Below are positions 36,745 to 44,558 of a stretch of 64,000 nt of DNA, piece by piece. The notes beneath the pieces were generated by a model. It saw only the letters and a program-made list of their open reading frames with translations, was not told the DNA's origin and searched no databases. Position 1 is the first letter of the stretch. The number at the start of each line of letters is the position of its first letter. The stretch is from Bradyrhizobium cosmicum. Lineage in GTDB: Bacteria; Pseudomonadota; Alphaproteobacteria; Rhizobiales; Xanthobacteraceae. Location of the stretch: positions 6,915,501 through 6,979,500 of the forward strand of contig NZ_CP041656.2 in NCBI RefSeq assembly GCF_007290395.2, given 5' to 3'. A program made the translations under genes and the position numbers.

Positions 36745-39700
36745 ATGCCCAAAACCGCCCCGAAGACCGCCGCCAAAGCCGACACCAAACTCGCAGCTGA
36801 CAAGCCTGCTGCCAAACCGGTCGCGGCGAAGGCGGCCGGCAAGGGCGATCACGTCTTCCTGGTCGACGGTTCCGGCTACATCTTCCGCGCCTATCACGCG
36901 CTGCCGCCGCTGAACCGCAAGTCCGATGGCTTGCAGGTCAACGCCGTGCTCGGCTTCTGCAACATGCTGTGGAAGCTCTTACGCGACATGCCCGCGGACA
37001 ACCGGCCGACGCATCTGGCCATCGTGTTCGACAAGTCCGAGGTGACGTTCCGCAACAAGATCTATTCCGAATACAAGGCGCACCGGCCGCCGGCGCCCGA
37101 CGACCTGATCCCGCAGTTTTCGCTGATCCGCGAAGCCGTGCGCGCCTTCGACCTGCCGTGCCTGGAGCAGGGCGGTTTCGAGGCCGACGATCTGATTGCG
37201 ACCTATGCGCGGCAGGCCAGCGAGCGCGGCGCCACCGTGACCATCGTTTCCTCCGACAAGGATCTGATGCAGCTCGTCAACGACAAGATCTCAATGTACG
37301 ACACCATGAAGGATCGCCGCATCGGCATCCCCGAGGTGATCGAGAAGTTCGGGGTGCCGCCGGAGAAGGTGGTCGAGGTGCAGGCGCTCGCCGGCGATTC
37401 CACCGACAACGTGCCTGGCGTGCCCGGCATCGGCATCAAGACCGCGGCGCAGCTGATCGTCGAATATGGCGACCTCGAGCAGCTGCTGTTCCGGGCCACG
37501 GAGATCAAGCAGCCGAAGCGGCGCGAGGCTCTGATCGAGAATGCCGAAAAGGCGCGGATCTCGCGCCAGCTGGTGCTGCTCGACGACAAGGTCGAGCTGG
37601 AGGTACCGCTCGACGATCTCGCCGTTCACGAGCCCGACGCACGGAAGCTGATTGCCTTCCTGAAGGCGATGGAATTCTCGACGCTGACACGCCGCGTCGC
37701 CGACTATTCGCAGATCGATCCTGCCAATGTCGACGCCGACGTGGCGAACAGCAGCGAGGCCCGCGGCGGCGACAGTGCGGCCAAGACATCATCGTCCGGA
37801 ACATCCGGCGACCTCTTCGCCGCCCCTGCCGCAACGGCCAAGGGCGGCGACAAGGGCGACAAGGCCGCGAGCCTCAAGGGCGCGCCGATCTCGCTGGCTG
37901 CAGCGCGCGAGGAAGCGCTGCGCAAGCTTCCGGTCGATCGCGACAAATATCAGACGATCAATACGCTCGCCGAACTGAACGCCTTCATCGCGCGCATCCA
38001 CGATGCCGGCCATGTCGCGATCGAGATCCGTGCGAACTCCATCGACCCGATGCAGGCCGATTTCTGCGGCATCGCGCTGGCGCTGGCGCCGAACGAGGCC
38101 TGCTACCTGCCGCTGGCGCACAAGCAGTCCGGCGGCGGCGCCGGCCTGTTCGACGCCGGTCTCGCGCCCGATCAGGTCAGGCATGACGACGCCATCGAAG
38201 CGTTGCGGCCTGTGCTGGAAGCATCGGGCATCCTCAAGATCGGCTTCGACGTCAAATTCACCGCCGTGATGCTGGCCCAGCACGGCGTCACTCTGCGCAA
38301 CACCGACGACGCCAAGCTGATCTCCTATGTGCTCGATGCCGGGCGAGGTTCGAATGAACTCGACTCGCTCGCGGAGCGCTGGTTCGGCCACGCCATGCTG
38401 AAGGAAGGCGAACTGCTCGGCAGCGGTAAGGGCAAGATCAGCTTCGACCAGGTGCCGATCGACAAGGCCGCACCGCTGTCCGCCGAAGGCGCCGACATGG
38501 CCCTGCGCGTCTGGCGCGTGCTCAAGCCGCGTCTTGTTGCCGAGCACATGACCACGGTCTACGAGACGCTGGAGCGGCCGCTGGTGCCGGTGCTCGCACG
38601 CATGGAGCGGCGCGGCATCTCGATCGACCGTCAGGTGCTGTCACGGCTGTCCGGCGACTTCGCCCAGACCGCGGCGCGCGTCGAAGCCGAGATCCAGGAG
38701 ATCGCGGGCGAGCCGGTCAATGTCGGCAGCCCCAAGCAGATCGGCGACATCCTGTTCGGCAAGATGGGATTGTCTGGCGGCACCAAGACCAAGACCGGCG
38801 CGTGGTCGACCACCGCGCAGGTGCTGGACGAGCTCGCGGAGCAGGGCCACGACCTCCCGAGGAAGATTCTGGAGTGGCGCCAGGTCTCGAAGCTGAAGTC
38901 GACCTACACCGACGCGCTGCCAACCTACGTCAATCCGCAGACCCATCGCGTGCACACGACCTACGCGCTGGCCGCGACCACGACGGGCCGGCTGTCGTCG
39001 AACGAGCCGAACCTGCAGAACATTCCGGTACGGACCGAGGATGGCCGCAAGATTCGCCGCGCCTTCATCGCCAGCCCCGGCCACAAGCTGGTCTCCGCCG
39101 ACTATTCGCAGATCGAGTTGCGGCTGCTGGCGGAGATTGCCGACATTCCCGTGCTCAAGCAGGCGTTCAAGGACGGCCTCGACATTCACGCCATGACGGC
39201 CTCCGAAATGTTCGGTGTGCCGATCGAGGGCATGCCGAGCGAAGTCCGCCGCCGCGCGAAAGCGATCAATTTCGGCATCATCTACGGCATCTCGGCGTTC
39301 GGCCTTGCCAACCAGCTCGGTATCGCGCGCGAGGAGGCCTCCGCCTACATCAAGAAGTACTTCGAGCGCTTCCCCGGCATCCGCGCCTATATGGACGAGA
39401 CGCGCGACTTCTGCCGGAGCCACGGCTACGTCACAACGCTGTTCGGCCGGAAGATGCACTATCCCGACATCAAGGCCTCCAACGCCTCGGTGCGCGCCTT
39501 CAACGAGCGCGCCGCGATCAACGCGCGGCTACAGGGCACCGCCGCCGACATCATCCGCCGCGCCATGATTCGGGTGGAGGACGCGCTCGCCGAGAAGAAG
39601 CTCTCGGCGCAGATGCTGCTCCAGGTGCACGACGAACTGATCTTCGAGGTGCCGGACGCCGAGGTCGCGGCGACCCTGCCGGTGGTGCAGCATGTGATGC

Positions 39701-39786
39701 AGGACGCGCCGTTCCCGGCGGTGCTGCTGTCCGTGCCGCTGCACGTCGATGCCCGCGCTGCGAATAATTGGGACGAGGCGCATTGA
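36745..39786 (+). CDS. polA: DNA polymerase I, 3'-5' exonuclease site degenerate
   Basis: A 1013-residue DNA repair polymerase. After a Lys/Ala-rich tail (to ~35) comes the 5'-3' exonuclease domain (VDGSGYIFRAYHA; GFEADDLIAT; STDNVPGVPGIGIKTAAQLI), an Ala/Gly linker, the 3'-5' exonuclease domain and the family A polymerase domain (ADYSQIELRLLAEIA; RRRAKAINFGIIYGISAFGLA; LQVHDELIFEV). In the exonuclease domain, E. coli Asp355/Glu357 correspond to Glu427/Arg429 (VAIEIRANSIDP), and Tyr497/Asp501 to Leu578/Gly582, while an Asp near 521-522 remains. Proofreading is probably lost. ATG 36745 is chosen; the frame is open further upstream only as a shadow. Confidence 0.96.
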   Translation: MPKTAPKTAAKADTKLAADKPAAKPVAAKAAGKGDHVFLVDGSGYIFRAYHALPPLNRKSDGLQVNAVLGFCNMLWKLLRDMPADNRPTHLAIVFDKSEVTFRNKIYSEYKAHRPPAPDDLIPQFSLIREAVRAFDLPCLEQGGFEADDLIATYARQASERGATVTIVSSDKDLMQLVNDKISMYDTMKDRRIGIPEVIEKFGVPPEKVVEVQALAGDSTDNVPGVPGIGIKTAAQLIVEYGDLEQLLFRATEIKQPKRREALIENAEKARISRQLVLLDDKVELEVPLDDLAVHEPDARKLIAFLKAMEFSTLTRRVADYSQIDPANVDADVANSSEARGGDSAAKTSSSGTSGDLFAAPAATAKGGDKGDKAASLKGAPISLAAAREEALRKLPVDRDKYQTINTLAELNAFIARIHDAGHVAIEIRANSIDPMQADFCGIALALAPNEACYLPLAHKQSGGGAGLFDAGLAPDQVRHDDAIEALRPVLEASGILKIGFDVKFTAVMLAQHGVTLRNTDDAKLISYVLDAGRGSNELDSLAERWFGHAMLKEGELLGSGKGKISFDQVPIDKAAPLSAEGADMALRVWRVLKPRLVAEHMTTVYETLERPLVPVLARMERRGISIDRQVLSRLSGDFAQTAARVEAEIQEIAGEPVNVGSPKQIGDILFGKMGLSGGTKTKTGAWSTTAQVLDELAEQGHDLPRKILEWRQVSKLKSTYTDALPTYVNPQTHRVHTTYALAATTTGRLSSNEPNLQNIPVRTEDGRKIRRAFIASPGHKLVSADYSQIELRLLAEIADIPVLKQAFKDGLDIHAMTASEMFGVPIEGMPSEVRRRAKAINFGIIYGISAFGLANQLGIAREEASAYIKKYFERFPGIRAYMDETRDFCRSHGYVTTLFGRKMHYPDIKASNASVRAFNERAAINARLQGTAADIIRRAMIRVEDALAEKKLSAQMLLQVHDELIFEVPDAEVAATLPVVQHVMQDAPFPAVLLSVPLHVDARAANNWDEAH

Positions 39787-39835
39787 GGCTGCTTCTTCGT
39801 CCCGCCTCTGCTTCGCAGACGCTACAAACGCGGTG

Positions 39836-39955
39836 TCGTTCCTGCGAACGCAGGGACCCATAACCACAGGATCGCGTGGGGCGAAGATTGCCCACTCCGG
39901 GCTCGCGTCAAACTTTTTCTTGGGGGTATGGGTCCCTGCGTGCGCGGGGACGACG
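39836..39955. repeat. Intergenic inverted repeat, family B variant
   Basis: TCGTTCCTGCGAACGCAGGGACCCATAACC faces GGGTATGGGTCCCTGCGTGCGCGGGGACGAC across ~60 bases, forming a fold-back between polA and the LysE gene. The CCATAACC/GGTTATGGGTCCC part is shared with the element at 21532. Confidence 0.8.
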
Positions 39956-40058
39956 CTAGAGTGAGGCGCCGGAATGGAATTGTCCTCCGAGCAATTGCGC
40001 GATGGCGACGCGATCCCCCGCATATTAGAATCGAACCATCTCCCGCACCGGTTCGCCC

Positions 40059-40694
40059 ATGCCCCACACCTCCGCCCTGCTCGGCTTCGCCCTCGTCTCT
40101 CTCGGTCTCGTGCTGACGCCTGGGCCGAACATGATCTATCTGATCTCGCGCTCGATCACGCAAGGGCCGGCGGCTGGCATCGTCTCGCTCGGCGGAGTGG
40201 CGCTGGGCTTCGTGTTCTACATGCTGTGCGCGGCGTTCGGCATCACGGCGCTGTTGCTCGCCATTCCCTTCGCTTATGACGCGCTGCGCTTTGCCGGCGC
40301 AGGCTACATGCTGTGGCTGGCGTGGCAGGCGGTGAAGCCGGGCGGGCGCTCGCCGTTCCAGGTGAAGCAGCTCGCGATCGACAGCGCGCGCAAATTGTTC
40401 ACGATGGGCTTCGTCACCAACCTGCTCAATCCTAAGATCGCGATGCTGTATCTGGCGCTGCTGCCGCAGTTCATCGACCCCACAGCCGGCAGCGTGCTGG
40501 CGCAGTCGGTGATGCTGGGAGCGATCCAGATCGCGATCAGCGTCAGCGTCAACGCCATGATCGCGCTCGCGGCCGGATCGATCGCGCTGTTCCTGGCGAG
40601 CCGGCCGAGCTGGATGCTGGTGCAGCGCTGGCTGATGGGCACGGTGCTGGCCGGGCTCGCGCTCAGGATGGCAGTCGAAGCGCGGAAGGTGTGA
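40059..40694 (+). CDS. LysE/RhtB-family amino acid exporter
   Basis: A 211-residue inner-membrane exporter with about six hydrophobic segments. Family signatures are the N-terminal LTPGPNMIYLISRSITQGPAAG and, after the third helix, the cytoplasmic FTMGFVTNLLNPKIAMLYLALLPQF. These proteins export amino acids or derivatives; the substrate cannot be read from sequence. It stands alone between two inverted-repeat elements. Confidence 0.92.
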   Translation: MPHTSALLGFALVSLGLVLTPGPNMIYLISRSITQGPAAGIVSLGGVALGFVFYMLCAAFGITALLLAIPFAYDALRFAGAGYMLWLAWQAVKPGGRSPFQVKQLAIDSARKLFTMGFVTNLLNPKIAMLYLALLPQFIDPTAGSVLAQSVMLGAIQIAISVSVNAMIALAAGSIALFLASRPSWMLVQRWLMGTVLAGLALRMAVEARKV

Positions 40695-40702
40695 TTGTTC
40701 TT

Positions 40703-40866
40703 CACCCTCCCCTGGAGGGGGAGGGTCGGCGCGCGATCGAGCAAAGCGAGATTGCGTGACGGGGTGGGGTGATCTCTCCCCACGGATACTGTTCGACGCG
40801 GAGAGACCATCACCCCACCCCGCTCGCGCTGCGCGCGATCGACCCTCCCCCTCCAGGGGAGGGTAA
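40703..40866. repeat. MITE-like inverted-repeat element, family D variant
   Basis: Left arm CACCCTCCCCTGGAGGGGGA, GGGTCG, GCGCGCGATCGAG and GACGGGGTGGGGTGAT is repeated in reverse complement on the right as ATCACCCCACCCCGCTCGCG and GCGCGATCGACCCTCCCCCTCCAGGGGAGGGTAAG. Arms are ~60 bp around ~40 unique bases. It lies between convergent LysE and GST genes. Confidence 0.85.
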
Positions 40867-40873
40867 GCGAAGC

Positions 40874-41500
40874 TCAATCCAGCTTCGCTTCCATGCCCCG
40901 CTTCACCGCCGGCCTCGCCATCAGGGCATCGTACCAGCGCTTGACGTTGGGGAAATCGGCCAAATCAACCTTGTGGCGAGGGTGGCGCCATGCCCAACCA
41001 AGGATCGCGAAATCCGCGACCGAAAGGTCGCCGGCGACAAAGTCGTTGTCCGCCAACCGGCGGTCCAGCACGCCGTAGAGCCGGCGGGTCTCGGCCATGT
41101 AGCGCTTCAGGCCGTAGACGCGGTCCTGCTCGTTCTCGAGTGCGATGAAATGATGTACCTGGCCGGGCATCGGCCCAAAGCCACCCATCTGCCACATCAA
41201 CCATTCGTAGACCGGAATGCGGCCTGAGATCGATTTCGGCAGGAAGTTGCCGGTCTTTTCGCCGAGATAGAGCAGGATCGCGCCGGATTCGAAGATGCTG
41301 ACGGGCTTGCCGTCCGGGCCCTCGGGGTCGACGATCGCGGGAATCTTGTTGTTCGGGGACAGCTTCAGGAAGTCCGGCTCCATCTGCTCGCCCTTGGTGA
41401 TATTCACCGGGACCACCTTGTACGGCAGCCCCATTTCCTCGAGCGCGACCGAGATCTTGCGGCCGTTCGGCGTGTTCCAGGTGTGGAGTTCGATGGTCAT
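40874..41500 (-). CDS. Glutathione S-transferase family protein, YfcG/YghU-like
   Basis: A 208-residue protein. The N-terminal thioredoxin-like domain has the family site [19 protein letters not shown], with Asn/Thr in place of the usual Tyr or Ser, and [10 protein letters not shown] (cis-Pro) and [12 protein letters not shown]. The C-terminal half is helical ([13 protein letters not shown]). The TPNGRK motif is that of YfcG/YghU proteins, which act as disulfide reductases with glutathione. It is transcribed away from pyrE. Confidence 0.92.
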   Translation of the reverse strand: MTIELHTWNTPNGRKISVALEEMGLPYKVVPVNITKGEQMEPDFLKLSPNNKIPAIVDPEGPDGKPVSIFESGAILLYLGEKTGNFLPKSISGRIPVYEWLMWQMGGFGPMPGQVHHFIALENEQDRVYGLKRYMAETRRLYGVLDRRLADNDFVAGDLSVADFAILGWAWRHPRHKVDLADFPNVKRWYDALMARPAVKRGMEAKLD

Positions 41501-41685
41501 GCCCTGTTTCCCTGCCCAATAGGATTGGGCCCTCCACTACTCCGAAAGGCTGTACCCCCACAACCGGCGGACCGGGATGGCCGACCGTCGGCCGATCCCT
41601 GTTGACTGGACCTGTCCCCTCTGGAATGTCGCGACCGTCGCAGATAAATTCCGCCACCTTCAAAAAACGCTCCCGAGGGACCGCC

Positions 41686-42249
41686 GTGTCGAAATCAGCC
41701 TCCCGCGCCCGCCTGTTCGAAATCATCCGCCGGCGCTCCTTCGGCCGCGGCGAGGTGACGCTCGCGTCCGGCCGCAAGAGCGATTTCTACTTCAACCTCA
41801 AGCCGACCATGCTCGACCCAGAGGGCGCGACCCTGCTCGCCGAGCTGACCTATGAGACGCTGAAGGACGACAAGCTCGACTTCATCGGCGGCCTCGAGAT
41901 GGGCGCGGTGCCGCTCGCCGGCGCGCTGGCGCAGATCTCCTGGATCAAGGGCCATCCGATCGCGGCGTTCTTCGTCCGCAAGAAGCCGAAGGAGCATGGC
42001 GCCAAGCTCGCGATCGAGGGGCTGCCCAGGGGCGAGACGCTTGCCGGCAAGCGCGTGGTGATCGTCGAGGACGTCACCACCACCGGCGGCTCGGCGATGA
42101 AGGCGGTGGAATCCGTCCGCGAGACCGGGGCCGAAGTGGTGCTGGTGCTGACGATGGTCGACCGCGAGGAAGGCGCCACCGACACGTTCGGTGCAGCCGG
42201 CCTACCGTTCCGCTCGCTGTACAAGGCGTCGGAGTTTTTGAAGGCGTAA
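41686..42249 (+). CDS. pyrE: Orotate phosphoribosyltransferase
   Basis: Joins orotate and PRPP to make OMP in pyrimidine synthesis. The 187-residue product has the orotate/PRPP site [14 protein letters not shown] near 28-40 and the PRPP motif [12 protein letters not shown] at 125-136. I use GTG 41686, preceded by GAGGGA at six bases, because it gives the normal length; an upstream in-frame start at 41602 would add 28 non-conserved residues. pyrD lies in the same window at 54.3 kb. Confidence 0.95.
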   Translation: MSKSASRARLFEIIRRRSFGRGEVTLASGRKSDFYFNLKPTMLDPEGATLLAELTYETLKDDKLDFIGGLEMGAVPLAGALAQISWIKGHPIAAFFVRKKPKEHGAKLAIEGLPRGETLAGKRVVIVEDVTTTGGSAMKAVESVRETGAEVVLVLTMVDREEGATDTFGAAGLPFRSLYKASEFLKA

Positions 42250-42256
42250 TGGCTCT

Positions 42257-42313
42257 CGTGTCCCGGCTCTGCAGCGCACCGCTGAAGGAGCGCTGCGCTG
42301 CGTCCCGGGCACG
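42257..42313. repeat. Intergenic inverted repeat, short
   Basis: CGTGTCCCGGCTCTGCAGCGCA faces GCGCTGCGCTGCGTCCCGGGCACG, a ~57-bp fold-back eight bases after the pyrE stop. It may end the pyrE transcript. Confidence 0.7.
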
Positions 42314-42439
42314 GACCGGTCGAACAGCGCTTCCTCAACCCCTCATTTACCATCCCGCTTTATGGTGAATCACGTGCCAAGGCCTCGCTGGTCGCGGCCG
42401 GTTCGGTAGCGTCGGGTGGAGTCAGCGTTGCGTACAATC

Positions 42440-43249
42440 ATGTCCCATGCGCGCCGGCGGCGTCGCGCGATGCTTGTGGCCGCCACCCTCGCAGCCCCGC
42501 TGCTTGCGGCTCCCGCCCCGGTTTCGGCCGAAGGCCTGTTCGATTTCTTCTTCGGCGGCGTGCAGCAGAAGCGGCCGCAGCGCGAGGTGCCGCAGCAAGC
42601 GAGCTCCTACGCCGATCCCTTCACCGGCCAGCAGAATGCGCCCCCGCAATACGTGCCGCCGACGCGTTCGGCTGCCGCCGGCGGCTCCGGCCCCGCCTTC
42701 TGCGTGCGCAGCTGCGACGGCAAGTATTTTCCGCTGATGCGCGGCCTCGCCTCGCCCGCTCAGATGTGCCAGGCGTTCTGTCCTGCCAGTACGACCAAGG
42801 TCTATTTCGGCTCCTCCATCGACGGCGCCGCCTCTCAGACCGGCGAGCGTTACACCGACAGCGAGAACGCGTTCGCCTATCGCAAGGCGCTGCGTTCGGA
42901 CTGCACCTGCAACGGCCGCGAGCCGGTCGGCCTCGCACCGGTCGATCTCGCGCTGGACCCCTCGTTGAAAGCCGGCGACGTGATCGCCACCACCGACGGT
43001 CTCGTCGCCTATACCGGCATCCGCGTCGGCAACGACCAGGCGCCGGATTTCACCCCGGTCGCCTCCTATCCCGGCCTCACCGCGCAGGTTCGCGCGCGCC
43101 TTGGCGAGATGAAGGTGGCTCCGGTGCGGGCAGAGACGGTCGCGGCGGATGCACCGGCGTCGGCCGAGATCGTGCGTGAGGCGCTGCCTGATGTGACGGT
43201 GCCGAAGACGACGGCGCAGAAATCGGCGAAGCGGGCGGGATTGGAGTAA
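42440..43249 (+). CDS. Secreted DUF2865 protein
   Basis: A 269-residue exported protein of the DUF2865 family, unknown function and common in Rhizobiales. A basic n-region (RARRRRR) and signal peptide end near PVSAEG; a Gln/Pro-rich stretch leads to the family core with paired Cys motifs FCVRSCDGKYFPL and MCQAFCPASTTKVYFGSSIDG, then SENAFAYRKALRSDCTCNG. The six Cys probably form disulfides in the periplasm. The start is uncertain: ATG 42440 is used, but GTG 42416 or TTG 42428 are in frame. Confidence 0.8.
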   Translation: MSHARRRRRAMLVAATLAAPLLAAPAPVSAEGLFDFFFGGVQQKRPQREVPQQASSYADPFTGQQNAPPQYVPPTRSAAAGGSGPAFCVRSCDGKYFPLMRGLASPAQMCQAFCPASTTKVYFGSSIDGAASQTGERYTDSENAFAYRKALRSDCTCNGREPVGLAPVDLALDPSLKAGDVIATTDGLVAYTGIRVGNDQAPDFTPVASYPGLTAQVRARLGEMKVAPVRAETVAADAPASAEIVREALPDVTVPKTTAQKSAKRAGLE

Positions 43250-43283
43250 GCCCGCCTGTAATCACGCCTTCATTGCGGAGGCA

Positions 43284-43715
43284 CTATCTCCCGATGATCA
43301 CCCCGATCACATTCGGTGCCGCCAGGTATTTCTCCTCGATCGCCGCGCGGGCGGCGGCGCGGTTGTCCGCCGTCAGCAGGCCACGCTTTTCGGCCAGGAT
43401 CATCCAGCAGAAGCCCCACCAGTCGGTCAGCATGCCCTGATCGTCGACGAGGTCATAACCCTGCTCGGCCGCGAATATGCGCGCCTGCGCTTCGTCGAGC
43501 GCGTCGAGGAACAGATGGTCGGCGGGCGAGAACAGATCGTCGCTGACATCGTCGATGGTGTAGCCCCAGATCGACTGGCACACCGCGTTGAACTCGCGGT
43601 CGAACTGGTCGTCATCGACCGCGTAGCGCCGCGCCGCCTGGTGCAGCCGCGACAGCGAACGCGCAAAATCGGCGATCCTGGTGAGCGCGAATTGATCGAA
43701 GGCAATGGTGGACAT
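43284..43715 (-). CDS. Cytoplasmic protein of unknown function
   Basis: A 143-residue acidic, helical protein without signal peptide. Visible segments are AVCQSIWGYTIDDVSDDLF, a run LFLDALDEAQARIFAAEQGYD and a Trp-rich LTDWWGFCWMILAEKRGLL. I recognise no domain. A ribosome site AGGA precedes ATG 43715. The region before it (43716-43833) is unusually AT-rich for this genome and probably holds its promoter. Confidence 0.7.
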   Translation of the reverse strand: MSTIAFDQFALTRIADFARSLSRLHQAARRYAVDDDQFDREFNAVCQSIWGYTIDDVSDDLFSPADHLFLDALDEAQARIFAAEQGYDLVDDQGMLTDWWGFCWMILAEKRGLLTADNRAAARAAIEEKYLAAPNVIGVIIGR

Positions 43716-43833
43716 GTAGTCCTCGCAAAGTCTGACAGACGCTAGATATTGTGTCGGCAACGCGCCGAATCACAATGATATATCAAAGACTTGCTAAAGT
43801 GTTCTTAATTTGTTCCGAAGCGTTGCCAAAATC

Positions 43834-44505
43834 TCAATAGCAGCGCGACGCCGCAATGGCGTGGACTCGGCGGTCGCCGAGCAGATGAGCAACGAAGCCG
43901 TTCTTCGGGAAGATTCTTGCGAAGGCCGCATCGCGGATGCTGAGGCCGCCGGCATAAGCGCCGAAAGCCGGCATCACGGCGCGCATCCCATCGGAAGCAA
44001 AGCACCGGCGCTCCATCGACCGTCCCCGCGCGGAGACACGGGCTTTGGGGTGCAGATGGCCGGCGATCTCGCCGTGCGCGCCGGTCGGCTCGTGGCGAAA
44101 CGTAATGGGACCGATCGCGACTTCGTCGGCGACGGTGCCGCCGAGATCGCGCGGCAGTTCGGGATCGTGATTGCCCGAGATCCAGATCCAGTCGCGGCCG
44201 GTCTGTAGCGCGGCGACGGCGTCGCGATCATCCGCTGACAGCCGCTCATGCGCGGTGCGGTCGTGAAAGCTGTCGCCGAGCGCGACGACGGTGCGCGGGT
44301 TGTGGCGGGAGATGGCGGCAGCGAGACGACCCAGCGTTGCCAACGTATCGTAAGGCGGCAGCAGCACGCCGCGCATGGCGAAACTGGAGCCTTTCTCCAG
44401 ATGCAGATCGGAAACCACGAGCAGGCGCTGCTCTTCCCAGAACAATGCGCCGGAGAGATCGGCCGCGAACGTCACGTCGCTGACTGTGACCTTCGAAACG
44501 CGCAT
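43834..44505 (-). CDS. pdeM: Ligase-associated metallophosphoesterase PdeM
   Basis: A 223-residue calcineurin-like phosphoesterase with nuclease/phosphodiesterase function in the ligase-associated DNA repair set. Metal motifs appear in order: VVSDLHLEKG, ALGDSFHD, ISGNHDPEL and GEIAGHLHPKA. ATG 44505 follows GAGGAC. It lies 53 bases after the Lhr-type helicase gene on the same strand, its usual partner; ligase and exonuclease lie ~5 kb away in the other orientation. Confidence 0.92.
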   Translation of the reverse strand: MRVSKVTVSDVTFAADLSGALFWEEQRLLVVSDLHLEKGSSFAMRGVLLPPYDTLATLGRLAAAISRHNPRTVVALGDSFHDRTAHERLSADDRDAVAALQTGRDWIWISGNHDPELPRDLGGTVADEVAIGPITFRHEPTGAHGEIAGHLHPKARVSARGRSMERRCFASDGMRAVMPAFGAYAGGLSIRDAAFARIFPKNGFVAHLLGDRRVHAIAASRCY

Positions 44506-44558
44506 GTCCTCATCATCCCCTGAAACCAGCGCGCTTACCGTCACGTCCTATCCTGCCG

